Positions 20,120 through 29,207 of a stretch of 64,000 nt of DNA are shown in pieces (the first letter of the stretch is position 1; every line of letters begins with the position of its first letter). A program made the position numbers and the translations under genes. Origin of the DNA: Bacillota bacterium (GTDB lineage Bacteria > Bacillota > Clostridia > Monoglobales > Firm-18); the NCBI GenBank assembly GCA_023228885.1, contig JALOAJ010000001.1, positions 62,001 to 126,000 on the forward strand, given 5' to 3'. The notes beneath the pieces are model-generated. The model had not been told where the DNA came from and searched no databases. It was given only the letters and a program-made list of their open reading frames with translations.

Positions 20120-22771
20120 ATGGACTTTTGGAAGAAGGTATTTTGCTTGTGTGTAGTCACCCTCATGCTCTGTGCGCTCACGCCTGTTCAAGGGCATGCA
20201 GTAAACTATCAGCTTGATAGCACAAACATGCAGATTGCCTTATTGCATCCGCGTATGTCGGTTGAAATTGGAGCCCCCGCATATATTTTGGAAAAGGATG
20301 ATTTTCCTGCTTTTATACTTCTTCCAAAGGTTGACGGAATGTTTAACTGTATCGTTTATAATTCAGATGGGGCTATCGTTTATCGTATGCCAACAAAGAT
20401 AGCCCTAAGTAATTTTGAGCTTAACTGTTCTTTTCCCGTGAAGCCTATACTGTGGGAACAATACCGCATAGAGTTTGAACTTGAAGGGAATCGCGAAGAT
20501 ATTTATTTTTCCGTGTTTGACCCGCTGTATTTTACGGATACGCAAAGCAAGGCGGTGTACCGCGGCATTGACGGTGCGCTAAAGTATTTAAGCGATTATA
20601 GAGGCAACACAATACCTGATTTTTCAAACGCCGGATATATGGGGGGCGGTGTTTCCAATCCAAATGCAAATTTGGCTGAAATTCTTTACCCGGATGAGAA
20701 CGCTGAAGATGATACGGAAAGAATACAAGCGGCTATTGATAGGGTGTCGGCTTTGCCCCTAATAAACGGGCTGCGCGGTGCGGTGCTTTTGAAAAAAGGC
20801 AGCTATAAAATCGGTTCATTTCTTGCGATACGGGCGGATGGTGTTGTTCTTCGGGGGGAGGGGGCGAATCAAGAAGGCACAATACTCACGGCGATAGGAA
20901 AAACGGTTCGTTCCCTCATCCAAATTGCGGGGAGCGGCAATCCATCGGAGGTGACAGGCGCCTCTGTAAGCATTGTTGATAATTATGTCCCTGTCGGCAG
21001 CCGCAGCTTTAATGTGGAAAATGCGAACGGATTTAATGTGGGCGACGCAATTATGGTTGTGCGGCATGGCAATGCGGATTGGATAGCTGAAATAGGCATG
21101 GATGATATAGCTTTACGCCCCGGCGACCCCGAAGCCACCAAGCAATGGAACCCCTTTGACCTTCATTTTGACCGCATAATAACTTCAATAACGGGAAATC
21201 TCATAACGGTGGACGCTCCGATAGTAAACTCCATAGAAACCCTTTGGGGAGGCGGCAGGATATACAGGTATTCGGATGAAAAGCGCATCAGTAATGCAGG
21301 TGTTGAAGACATTATGGCAGTGTCGGCATTTGATTCTTCCATAACAGCCGTTGAGGGAGGCGAAAGCTACTACTCGGACATGGAACATGCTTCGTGCATG
21401 GTGGAAATCACCAATGCAAAAAATATATGGGTAAAAAATTTAAAATCATATCATTTTTCTCAGCATTGTGTGCTGGTTGGCAGAGGCACAAAATGGGTAA
21501 CGGTCGAAAAATGTGAAAATTATGAGATGGTTGGGATTATAGCCGGCGGCACCCGCGATGTTTTTCCGCTTTTAGGACAGCTGGCTCTTGTTAAAGATTG
21601 CTATACCGAAGGGGCAAGGCATGCATATTATGTAAGCTCCAGAGTGTGCGGACCCAATGTGTTTCTTGATTGTACATCCGAAAAGGAATACGGTGCAAGC
21701 GAGCCGCATCAACGCTGGTCCGTTGGGGGGTTGTATGACAATGTTCGCTCCACAATATTAGTACAGGACAGGCAGTGGATGGGTAGCGGGCATGGATGGA
21801 GCGGAGCAAACTACTTGCTGTGGAACACCGTCGGCAATTTTTGTGTGCAAAAACCGCCAACAGCGCAAAATTACGCCATAGGTTCAACGGGCGTTATGAC
21901 AAATGGCTCTTTTCCCCCGCGAGCTGAAGGATACCTGGAAGTCGGCCAATTTGTTGATATGCGCAGCATTTATCTTGAGCAGCTTTACGGACGCTTGGGC
22001 AGCCAGGCGATTGATGCGATAGGCGGCAATCGAGAAAGAGAGGATAATTCGGTCAACTATGCTCTAAAAAAAGCAGTTTATACCCCGGGCGGCTCACTCA
22101 GTGCGTCCCCTCCACGAAACGCCGTTGACGGTGATAAAACAACCGTCTGGACATTGCGGGCGGACCAAGAGCTTGATGTTGTGCAGCTTACGATAGATTT
22201 AGGTAAAAGCATGCTGTTTAACAAGGTTGAAATAACCGCTCAGCGTTATTCATATAGAATTAGCAGCTACCTGCTTGAGTATTCAAGCGATGGCGTAAAT
22301 TGGGATACCATGTATTTATCATCTTCTCCTTTAGCGAATGACGCAACCATAACCATTAGCCCGGTTGCGGCAAGGTATGTAAAGCTTCGAGCAACGGAAA
22401 TTCAAAGCAGCCATACAGGAATTTCAGAAATCGAAATCTATTACGACCGTGAGTTATTGCCTGCAACGGCTGCTGCTGAATTGTCACGGCTGAGTGTTGA
22501 AATAGGTCCAAAGGGGGGATATGAAATCCGCGCCTCAATATGGGGGAGTGGGCACGAGCCGGCAACTTTGAATATGTTCGCCGCCTTATATGACAAAAAC
22601 AGCTTTAAACAAGCAATCTTTACGAGCGCGCTGTGCGATGACGAGCTAAACATTTTGGAACTTGATTTTCCTATAAGCTGCACAGACCGTTTTATTGTGT
22701 ACATTTGGCATGAAATGTCGCCGATTGTTCACAAAGTGACATTTGGCGATGTGTCGTCAAAAGCGCGTTAG
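20120..22771 (+). CDS. Secreted beta-helix protein with discoidin domain (paralogue)
   Basis: This 883-residue exported protein has a leader, a beta-sandwich (about 29-150), a right-handed beta-helix (about 190-630), a discoidin domain (about 647-780, AVDGDKTTVWT) and the same terminal beta-sandwich as in the protein at 17052. The helix is homologous to that at 8897: RGAVLLKKGSY, LRGEGANQEGT, SEPHQRWSVGGLYDN, GSGHGW and QKPPTAQN all recur. It lacks the stalk domain. An uncharacterised polysaccharide lyase or hydrolase is inferred. The ATG at 20120 has AGAAGGGA about 12 bp upstream, a longish spacing. Confidence 0.82.
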   Translation: MDFWKKVFCLCVVTLMLCALTPVQGHAVNYQLDSTNMQIALLHPRMSVEIGAPAYILEKDDFPAFILLPKVDGMFNCIVYNSDGAIVYRMPTKIALSNFELNCSFPVKPILWEQYRIEFELEGNREDIYFSVFDPLYFTDTQSKAVYRGIDGALKYLSDYRGNTIPDFSNAGYMGGGVSNPNANLAEILYPDENAEDDTERIQAAIDRVSALPLINGLRGAVLLKKGSYKIGSFLAIRADGVVLRGEGANQEGTILTAIGKTVRSLIQIAGSGNPSEVTGASVSIVDNYVPVGSRSFNVENANGFNVGDAIMVVRHGNADWIAEIGMDDIALRPGDPEATKQWNPFDLHFDRIITSITGNLITVDAPIVNSIETLWGGGRIYRYSDEKRISNAGVEDIMAVSAFDSSITAVEGGESYYSDMEHASCMVEITNAKNIWVKNLKSYHFSQHCVLVGRGTKWVTVEKCENYEMVGIIAGGTRDVFPLLGQLALVKDCYTEGARHAYYVSSRVCGPNVFLDCTSEKEYGASEPHQRWSVGGLYDNVRSTILVQDRQWMGSGHGWSGANYLLWNTVGNFCVQKPPTAQNYAIGSTGVMTNGSFPPRAEGYLEVGQFVDMRSIYLEQLYGRLGSQAIDAIGGNREREDNSVNYALKKAVYTPGGSLSASPPRNAVDGDKTTVWTLRADQELDVVQLTIDLGKSMLFNKVEITAQRYSYRISSYLLEYSSDGVNWDTMYLSSSPLANDATITISPVAARYVKLRATEIQSSHTGISEIEIYYDRELLPATAAAELSRLSVEIGPKGGYEIRASIWGSGHEPATLNMFAALYDKNSFKQAIFTSALCDDELNILELDFPISCTDRFIVYIWHEMSPIVHKVTFGDVSSKAR

Positions 22772-22947
22772 TAAATTCCGTATCATTGCCGATTTTGTTC
22801 CGCCAGCTCTGCAAATATTGCGGCTTTTATCGTTTTACATTTGCGTTGGTTGGTTTTGGATGCAGCCCATTTGTAATTGTTGAGTTTTAAATATCATTAT
22901 CAAAATCATCCAAAGTTCCGGCGCATTGGAACATATAAATATTCGCA

Positions 22948-23169
22948 TTATCTATTATTACATTGGAAATCATTTCTTATGCAACCCTCTTTCTCATATT
23001 CAGACAGGCGCTCCCAAATGTCAATATGGGAAAAGGAAAAAAAGCTATTGTTTGTGTCGTTTGCATATGCCTCTTTTAAGCCTTGTGCCTCCGCTGCAAA
23101 AGAAATGCCATATTCATCAGGAACAATATAAGAAACACCTAACCCTGCCTTGCCTAAAGGCTTATACAT
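22948..23169 (-). CDS. Possible small protein, unidentified
   Basis: A reverse-strand frame gives 73 residues from an ATG at 23169, or 79 from a GTG at 23187. The composition is protein-like (VSYIVPDEYGISFAAEAQGLKEAYA, followed by SFSHIDIWERLSEYEKEG). AGGTGAT lies upstream of the ATG but rather far away. No family is recognised. It may be a real small gene or the remnant of a larger one in a gap between two transferred modules. Confidence 0.3.
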   Translation of the reverse strand: MYKPLGKAGLGVSYIVPDEYGISFAAEAQGLKEAYANDTNNSFFSFSHIDIWERLSEYEKEGCIRNDFQCNNR

Positions 23170-23378
23170 ATGTTTGATGATTATCACCTGTTTATGGATT
23201 TATTTTATCACAAAATATTACATTTGTCTATTGTGGGTCTATCCAAACTTACATAAGCCATGGCGGGAAAACCAAAGATCTTTTCTACAAGTTGCTCTCG
23301 CATAAGCCGTATCAGCTTTCTGCTTTCCCAAAATTGTCCTCTACCACAAATTGTCCCTTTTCATTGTTTAATCGTGTA

Positions 23379-23387
23379 TGCTATAAT
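23379..23387 (+). promoter_or_regulatory. Extended -10 promoter of module B ABC operon
   Basis: TGCTATAAT is an extended -10 about 60 bp before the permease ATG at 23448. The expected -35 position reads TTTCAT, far from consensus. As in module A, this suggests dependence on an activator, plausibly one of the AraC-type regulators nearby (inference). Confidence 0.45.
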
Positions 23388-23447
23388 AAAAACTGTAAGA
23401 GATGTTTTTTATAAAGCATGAATGATGAGGGAAGGAAATAAAATTAT

Positions 23448-24362
23448 ATGCGCAAGAACTTTGATGCAAATTTAAAAGAATTATTTAAAAACAGGTTGCT
23501 TTTATTAATGTTTGCCCCTGTATTTTTTTATTATGTGATTTTTAATTACATACCCATGTTTGGATTGATTATAGCCTTTAAGGATTTTAGACCATACTTG
23601 GGGATTTTGGGGAGCCCATGGATTGGGTTCGACAATTTTCGGCAGTTTTTCAAAAGTTTTTATTTTTGGGCATTATTAAGGAACACATTTGTTCTAAATA
23701 TTTACGATTTAATTTTTTATTTCCCGATGCCTATAATTTTGGCTTTATTGTTAAACGAAGTGAAAAGAAAACGATTTAAAACGATAATTCAAACGGTATC
23801 TTACATACCGCATTTTATATCTTTAGTAGTGATTGTGGGGCTTATCTATGACTTTTTTTCAACAAACGGTATTATTAATCAGATTATTGGCTTTTTAGGA
23901 ATAGAACCGCAAAGGTTTTTAAACACCAACAAATGGTATATACCGATGTTTGTTGGGTCTACCCTGTGGCAAAATGTGGGTTGGGGAACCATTATATACA
24001 TATCCGCCTTAACCTCAATCGACCATGCTTTGTACGAGGCGGCTTATATTGACGGAGCGGGGAGTTTCAAGAAATTAATTTATATCACATTGCCGGGAAT
24101 AGCGCCGACAATTATTATCCTTTTAATTTTGCGTATTGGTCATATGATGAGCGTTGGCTTTGAAAAGGTGCTGCTGCTTCAAAATCCGGGCAACATTGAG
24201 GTTAGTGAAGTAATTAGTACATATGTTTACAGAAAAGGTTTAATAGAAGCAAATTACAGTTTTGCGGCAGCCGTAGGTTTGTTTAACGGCATAATAAATT
24301 TTCTGTTGTTATACTTGGTTAACATGTTAAGCAGAAAATTCAGCGAAACAAGCCTTTGGTAG
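23448..24362 (+). CDS. Sugar ABC transporter permease, LplB type (module B)
   Basis: This 304-residue permease is homologous to the protein at 2643. It has the same N-terminal block (FFYYVIFNYIPMFGLIIAFKDF), six membrane segments and the EAA loop YEAAYIDGA. GGAAGG precedes the ATG. It is the first gene of the second importer, 10 bp before its partner permease. No ATPase gene is nearby. Confidence 0.9.
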   Translation: MRKNFDANLKELFKNRLLLLMFAPVFFYYVIFNYIPMFGLIIAFKDFRPYLGILGSPWIGFDNFRQFFKSFYFWALLRNTFVLNIYDLIFYFPMPIILALLLNEVKRKRFKTIIQTVSYIPHFISLVVIVGLIYDFFSTNGIINQIIGFLGIEPQRFLNTNKWYIPMFVGSTLWQNVGWGTIIYISALTSIDHALYEAAYIDGAGSFKKLIYITLPGIAPTIIILLILRIGHMMSVGFEKVLLLQNPGNIEVSEVISTYVYRKGLIEANYSFAAAVGLFNGIINFLLLYLVNMLSRKFSETSLW

Positions 24363-24372
24363 GAGGGGAAAA

Positions 24373-25245
24373 ATGCAAAACTTTAAAAAGAGCATTGGTG
24401 AAAAAATATTTGGCGTATCAAATTACACTTTTTTGATACTGTTATCCATTATTACAATTTATCCGTTTTATTATGTTTTATGCGCATCGTTAAGCGACTC
24501 TTACGCTGTGTTGGCAAAGGGCGGATTGATGTTGTATCCGGTAGGGTTTAATGTTGGGGCGTATGCTTTGGTTTTTCTTAATAATAACATCGTTGTAGGG
24601 TATGCAAACACATTGTTTTATGTGTTTGCGGGCGTTAGTTTAAACATTATTTTAACGATGTTCGCCGCATATTGCCTTTCACGAAGGACAATGCCATTTA
24701 AAAGGTTTTTCATGCTTATGATTACATTTACCATGTATTTTAGCGGAGGGCTAATACCGAATTATTTGCTTGTAAAGAGCTTGGGGCTGCTAAACAGTAG
24801 GCTTGCTCTTATTTTACCCGGAGCCGTGGCAACATGGAATGTTATTATTTTGCGAACATACATGCTGTCAATTCCAAACAGCATGGAAGAGGCAGCCCGG
24901 ATTGACAGCGCTAATGATTTAAATATTTTATTTAGAATTATTGCACCCATTTCAATACCGGCTATTGCGGTTAATATATTATTTTATGCGGTAGGGCATT
25001 GGAACTCCTGGTTTCCTGCAATGATTTACTTGCAGGATAAAAATAAATTTCCGCTTCAGCTGTTTTTGCGCCAAATTTTGATACAAGCAGATGTTTCGGA
25101 TATGGCGGATTATGCCACCGAACCGATTGCAGAAAACATTAAATATGCCACCATTATTGTATCGATTATTCCAATATTATTTGTGTTTCCGTTTTTGCAA
25201 AGATTCTTTGTAACTGGTATGATGGTGGGGGCGATTAAAGAATGA
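24373..25245 (+). CDS. Sugar ABC transporter permease, YtcP/AraQ type (module B)
   Basis: This 290-residue second permease subunit has about six membrane segments and the EAA-type loop SMEEAARIDSA. AGGAGGGG precedes the ATG. It pairs with the upstream LplB-type protein. Unlike in module A, it is separated from its lipoprotein gene by 145 bp containing two hairpins. Confidence 0.9.
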   Translation: MQNFKKSIGEKIFGVSNYTFLILLSIITIYPFYYVLCASLSDSYAVLAKGGLMLYPVGFNVGAYALVFLNNNIVVGYANTLFYVFAGVSLNIILTMFAAYCLSRRTMPFKRFFMLMITFTMYFSGGLIPNYLLVKSLGLLNSRLALILPGAVATWNVIILRTYMLSIPNSMEEAARIDSANDLNILFRIIAPISIPAIAVNILFYAVGHWNSWFPAMIYLQDKNKFPLQLFLRQILIQADVSDMADYATEPIAENIKYATIIVSIIPILFVFPFLQRFFVTGMMVGAIKE

Positions 25246-25263
25246 CCATATTAAAAGGATTTT

Positions 25264-25298
25264 TAGTTTGAAAAAATCTTTGATTTTATTTCAAACTA
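25264..25298. repeat. Intercistronic hairpin between permease and lipoprotein genes
   Basis: TAGTTTGAAA at 25264-25273 pairs perfectly with TTTCAAACTA at 25289-25298, and the loop can form a further AAATC/GATTT stem. It lies 18 bp after the permease stop. Such hairpins can stop part of the transcripts or protect the 3' ends of one segment, giving different amounts of neighbouring proteins. Confidence 0.55.
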
Positions 25299-25341
25299 AT
25301 GTGCAAGTGTATATTTTTTGCGGAATAAAAAATAAATTGCA

Positions 25342-25370
25342 TGTGCGATAAAATAAATTTATTTTGCACA
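25342..25370. repeat. Second intercistronic inverted repeat
   Basis: A perfect 16-bp AT palindrome (AAAATAAATTTATTTT, 25350-25365) is flanked by TGTGC and GCACA, giving a bulged hairpin that ends 20 bp before the lipoprotein ATG. It could be an mRNA 5' stabiliser or an operator. Confidence 0.5.
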
Positions 25371-25390
25371 CGGCAGGAATGGAGCTTAAT

Positions 25391-26986
25391 ATGAAAAAAT
25401 GCAAGGGTTTAGCAATTTTTATGATTATGTCAGTTTTAATTTTATCGGGTTGCAGCAAGGAAACTACGGTTTCGGACAAACCAGCGTTTCACATTTGGGT
25501 TCCCCTGCACGCCAACCACTCGACAGCCGGGGTATCCTCATTTGGCGATGTTGAGGTTGTAAAGGAGCTTGAAAAAAGAACAGGCGTTAAAGTGGAATAC
25601 ACTACTGTACCGTATATAACGGCAGAGGACCAAAGAAATAAATTTAATTTGTTGCTTGCTTCAGGTAATTTACCGGAGGCGTTTTTATGGAATAACGATG
25701 GCAATACCATATCCCGCCTTGCCCAAACGGGGGTTATTGTTGAACTTACCGACTTGGTTAACCAATTTGGAGATAACATAAAAAAAGAGCTTAATCAAAT
25801 AGGGGATTTAAAAAAGCAAACGATAGATGACGCAGGCAAGCTATGGAACATCCCGGCATATACGGCAAACCTTGAAATGGCGGGCGGTCTTTATGCAAGG
25901 CTTGTGATACGAAAAGATTGGCTTGATAATCTTGGGCTTGATATGCCGAACACTTTAGATGAATGGTATACAGTTATGAAAGCGTTTAAAGAAAAAGACC
26001 CGAACCAAAACGGCAAAGCTGATGAGATACCTTATAGTTTAAGTAACGGCTCCTTTAACAATTATAGTTTGGCATTGCTGTTATTTAACCCTTTAGGCAT
26101 AACAGGCGGGATTTATCAAGTGGATGGCGTTGCAAAATACGGTGTTTTAGACCCGCTGTATAAGCAGGGGCTGGAGTTTGGCAATAAATTATTTAAAGAA
26201 GGGTTAATCGATGCAGACTTTATGTCGCAAAGTGAAGCCCAGGTTGATAAAAAAATACTTAACAATCAAGTTGGCATTGCATTTGGAAAGCCCAATGTAA
26301 GGATTAGTAATTATAAAACCGCCATAAAAGACCTTGCGCCGGAATATAATGCAAAGCTGCTTAATTTCCCCTTGTCATCCAACGGTGAAAGATACGCTTT
26401 CAACGAAATGTTTGCAAAGGTAAATCGAGGTATGGGGCTTTACATTACCAGCAAAGCGAAAGACCCCAAGGCGATAATGGAGTGGATAAATTATCAATTT
26501 TCCGATGAAGGCGGGCGCTTAATGTATTACGGAATAGAGGGCGTGCATTATGACATGATTGACAATATGCCTGTTTATAAGGAAAAAGTAACTGACCCTA
26601 AAATTAAACCCACGCTTTTTGCTTCTTGCGTTTTCAACTGGCCAAGCAAGGATTTTGAATGGTCGTTGGATAAGATTCCGAATGAAATCCTTGCAAATTG
26701 GGATAATGACGCCGAGCTTGTTTCGGAGGCGGTAAGCATGCGTAAAGAAATGGATATAAGCAGAATTTGGCCGGCAAGCGTTTTTTATACCGAAGAAGAA
26801 TTATCTGTGTTAAATTCTAAATCAACTGAAATAGGTCAACATTTAAACGAAATGTTTGCAAAGTTTATTACGGGTGAAGAAAGTTTTAATAAATATGACG
26901 ACTTTATAGATAATTTATATCGCATGGGAATTGAAGAGGTTTTATCATCGCACCAAGCAGCGCTTGACAGGTATAACAATAGGTAA
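25391..26986 (+). CDS. Extracellular solute-binding lipoprotein (module B)
   Basis: This binding protein of about 531 residues has a leader ending in ILSGC with Cys21 as the lipidation site. Its body resembles the module A lipoprotein: GNLPEAFLWNNDG, GKLWNIPAYTANLE and VIRKDWLDNLG match the corresponding blocks. The frame extends upstream to 25364, but GGAG at 25381-25384 and the leader pattern place the start at the ATG at 25391. It should deliver an oligosaccharide to the module B permeases. Confidence 0.9.
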   Translation: MKKCKGLAIFMIMSVLILSGCSKETTVSDKPAFHIWVPLHANHSTAGVSSFGDVEVVKELEKRTGVKVEYTTVPYITAEDQRNKFNLLLASGNLPEAFLWNNDGNTISRLAQTGVIVELTDLVNQFGDNIKKELNQIGDLKKQTIDDAGKLWNIPAYTANLEMAGGLYARLVIRKDWLDNLGLDMPNTLDEWYTVMKAFKEKDPNQNGKADEIPYSLSNGSFNNYSLALLLFNPLGITGGIYQVDGVAKYGVLDPLYKQGLEFGNKLFKEGLIDADFMSQSEAQVDKKILNNQVGIAFGKPNVRISNYKTAIKDLAPEYNAKLLNFPLSSNGERYAFNEMFAKVNRGMGLYITSKAKDPKAIMEWINYQFSDEGGRLMYYGIEGVHYDMIDNMPVYKEKVTDPKIKPTLFASCVFNWPSKDFEWSLDKIPNEILANWDNDAELVSEAVSMRKEMDISRIWPASVFYTEEELSVLNSKSTEIGQHLNEMFAKFITGEESFNKYDDFIDNLYRMGIEEVLSSHQAALDRYNNR

Positions 26987-27005
26987 TTTGATGGGAGATA
27001 TGGGC

Positions 27006-29207
27006 ATGAAAATTAAAAAGTTATTGGCGTTTTTTGTGGCAGTTGCTTTGTTTGGAAGCTTGGCGGCAATGTCTGCCGACATAATGATATACTTGGATTG
27101 CGAGGATGCATGGCCATGGGATGGATGGAATACTTATGGACTGCAGTTTTCGGGTCAAACAATAGAGAAAAGTAGCAAAGATAAGTATAAAGGCGACTAT
27201 TCACTGCATTTAAAAGACGAAAATGCTTTGGTAGGGTATTCACAGCTTAACAAGACTATACCGTTGTCTGATTTGAATAGGCAAAGCACACTTTTATTCA
27301 GCTTTGCCGCAAAGCGAGTAAGCGGCAGCGGGCATGCTATTTTGCGGTTTTTGAATGATTCAAACACCTTGGAGGGAATGCCAAACAGAATATATGTTAC
27401 TGAAGATTATTGGAAAGTTTATTTAAAAACATTAGGTCCTGCGGGCAGCGGCTCGGATATAACTTTTCCGCCGCAAGCCACACAGATTCAAATTGTTTTT
27501 TATCCTGCCGAAACGGGCGAGGGGCAGACGGGAGAAATGTATGTTGATGACATTGTGCTGATTTCGGATACGGAAAACCCGCATTTTTCGGTAAATTCAA
27601 AAATAACATTAGACTTTGCAACGGAAACATCGTTAGCTGTAAGCTGGACGGAGGCGGACGATGATTTTAAGATTAGCCATTATATTGTAACAATTGATGA
27701 ACAATCCACAGCAGTCTTAGGCAGCAGTTATGTTTTTAGCGGCCTATCCCCCAACACAGCCTATGAGATTGAAGTTGCGGCGGTTGATTATGCAGGTAAT
27801 ATTTCTGATAATACTTTAGCTTTAACCGCAAAAACTGTCGATCCGCTTGCCAAAGAAAAAATGATTTTGGCATTAAACGATGAGAATATTGAATTTGAAG
27901 CTTTTTGTGATTTGTTCAAAGAAACAAATACCGAAGCCAGAAGTACACTGGTGTTGTTGGATATGAATTTTCTTACTTTTGATGACCTGAGCCCTGCCAA
28001 ACAAGAAATGGTGTGTCGGGAATTATTCAATTTAAGACCCTTTAACATAGATTCAATTAAAAGCGCTTTTGAAAGCAGTGTAATTATTACACAAATTAAC
28101 ACTTGCTCGGAAGCGGAATTTTCAAGCTTGCTGATACAATATGCCGAGAAAATAAGTTTACCTTTAACCGATAGTTATTACTTAAAAGTAAAAAGCATCA
28201 ATAAGGAAGAATTGATTTATAATGACATTGCGGCGCACAGACCTTTTAGCGATTTGGAAATGATACCAAAACTATTCGAAAAAAGCTTGGCATTGGTAAT
28301 AGTAAATAATTCGGAATTTGGAGAGATAGATAATATTTTAAAAAAGTATTATTCCTACTTTCAAATAGACCTAAGCCAATATAATACGCTAAAGGATGGA
28401 ACAAGTATAAAGGCGGATTTGCTTAAAAGCTTAGCATATAAAAACTTTGCATCACATGCAAAAGTAAAAGAGGCTTTTGAATCGGCGCTGAAAATTGCTT
28501 TAAAACCGACGAAGCAGGCGAGTGATACTAAAAGCGGAAAAAACACCGGCTCTTTTGGAACCGTTTTTTCTGTCAGCCCTTCCCCTTCCTTGGAAGGTCA
28601 GGAAAAGCCTGAGGATGAAGTTGGGGTGGATGATGCAAAAACCTTCGAGCCTAAAGAGCAAATGTTTAAGGATGTGCCTAAGGACTTTTGGGGGCATGAA
28701 TATATTGAAAAGCTAACAGGTTTGGGAATTATCAGCGGTTACCCAAACGGGGAATTTCGTCCAAACAATGCTGTAACAAGAGAAGAGTTTGTAAAACAAA
28801 TTGTTTGCGCACTATCGCTGCCTTACATGGAAAGTGATTTTACCGATGTTGATAATGGCGCATGGTATTACGACTACATAGGCGCCGCCAGCCATCTCGG
28901 AATTATCAAGGGCGTTGATAATAATCGCTTTGGTGTGGGCGAGCCTATTTCAAGGCAAGACGCGTCGGTGATAATTTATAGGGCTTTAATAAACCAAGGT
29001 GTTTTGGTAGAGTTAAAGGAAGATATTTCGTTTTCAGATAAAAATTTAATTTCGCCATATGCGGAACATTCCATATCAACGCTTATTAAGCACGGTATTA
29101 TAGAAAACCATGATGGTGAATTTCATCCTTTAAATGCTGCCAACCGTGCAGAGGCTGCAAAACTTGTTTTTACTATGCTTGATATAGTAAGGGGGAGGCT
29201 TAATTGA
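27006..29207 (+). CDS. CBM/FN3 surface protein with C-terminal SLH repeats (module B)
   Basis: This exported protein of about 733 residues has a leader, a carbohydrate-binding-like beta-sandwich (about 25-190), an FN3 domain (about 190-285, SLAVSWTEADDD), an all-helical region with repeats of about 90 residues (285-500), a Ser/Pro linker, and three SLH repeats (about 552-730). The helical repeat recurs once at the N-terminus of the protein at 51171. GGGAG at 26994-26998 supports the ATG at 27006 over earlier in-frame starts. It occupies the same place in module B as the protein at 11929 in module A. Confidence 0.87.
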   Translation: MKIKKLLAFFVAVALFGSLAAMSADIMIYLDCEDAWPWDGWNTYGLQFSGQTIEKSSKDKYKGDYSLHLKDENALVGYSQLNKTIPLSDLNRQSTLLFSFAAKRVSGSGHAILRFLNDSNTLEGMPNRIYVTEDYWKVYLKTLGPAGSGSDITFPPQATQIQIVFYPAETGEGQTGEMYVDDIVLISDTENPHFSVNSKITLDFATETSLAVSWTEADDDFKISHYIVTIDEQSTAVLGSSYVFSGLSPNTAYEIEVAAVDYAGNISDNTLALTAKTVDPLAKEKMILALNDENIEFEAFCDLFKETNTEARSTLVLLDMNFLTFDDLSPAKQEMVCRELFNLRPFNIDSIKSAFESSVIITQINTCSEAEFSSLLIQYAEKISLPLTDSYYLKVKSINKEELIYNDIAAHRPFSDLEMIPKLFEKSLALVIVNNSEFGEIDNILKKYYSYFQIDLSQYNTLKDGTSIKADLLKSLAYKNFASHAKVKEAFESALKIALKPTKQASDTKSGKNTGSFGTVFSVSPSPSLEGQEKPEDEVGVDDAKTFEPKEQMFKDVPKDFWGHEYIEKLTGLGIISGYPNGEFRPNNAVTREEFVKQIVCALSLPYMESDFTDVDNGAWYYDYIGAASHLGIIKGVDNNRFGVGEPISRQDASVIIYRALINQGVLVELKEDISFSDKNLISPYAEHSISTLIKHGIIENHDGEFHPLNAANRAEAAKLVFTMLDIVRGRLN

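Larger units (their letters stand above)
22772..23447. other. Intergenic region between modules A and B
   Basis: This 676-bp gap separates the end of module A from the permease genes of module B. It holds one possible small reverse-strand gene (listed separately) and the module B promoter near 23382. I see no clear terminator with a T-run after 22771 and no repeat. Confidence 0.5.

Noticed and set aside
22948..23187. Remnant of an AraC regulator or sensor
   Set aside because: Neither a helix-turn-helix nor a cupin motif can be seen in the 73-79 residues, so it is listed only as an unidentified small frame.
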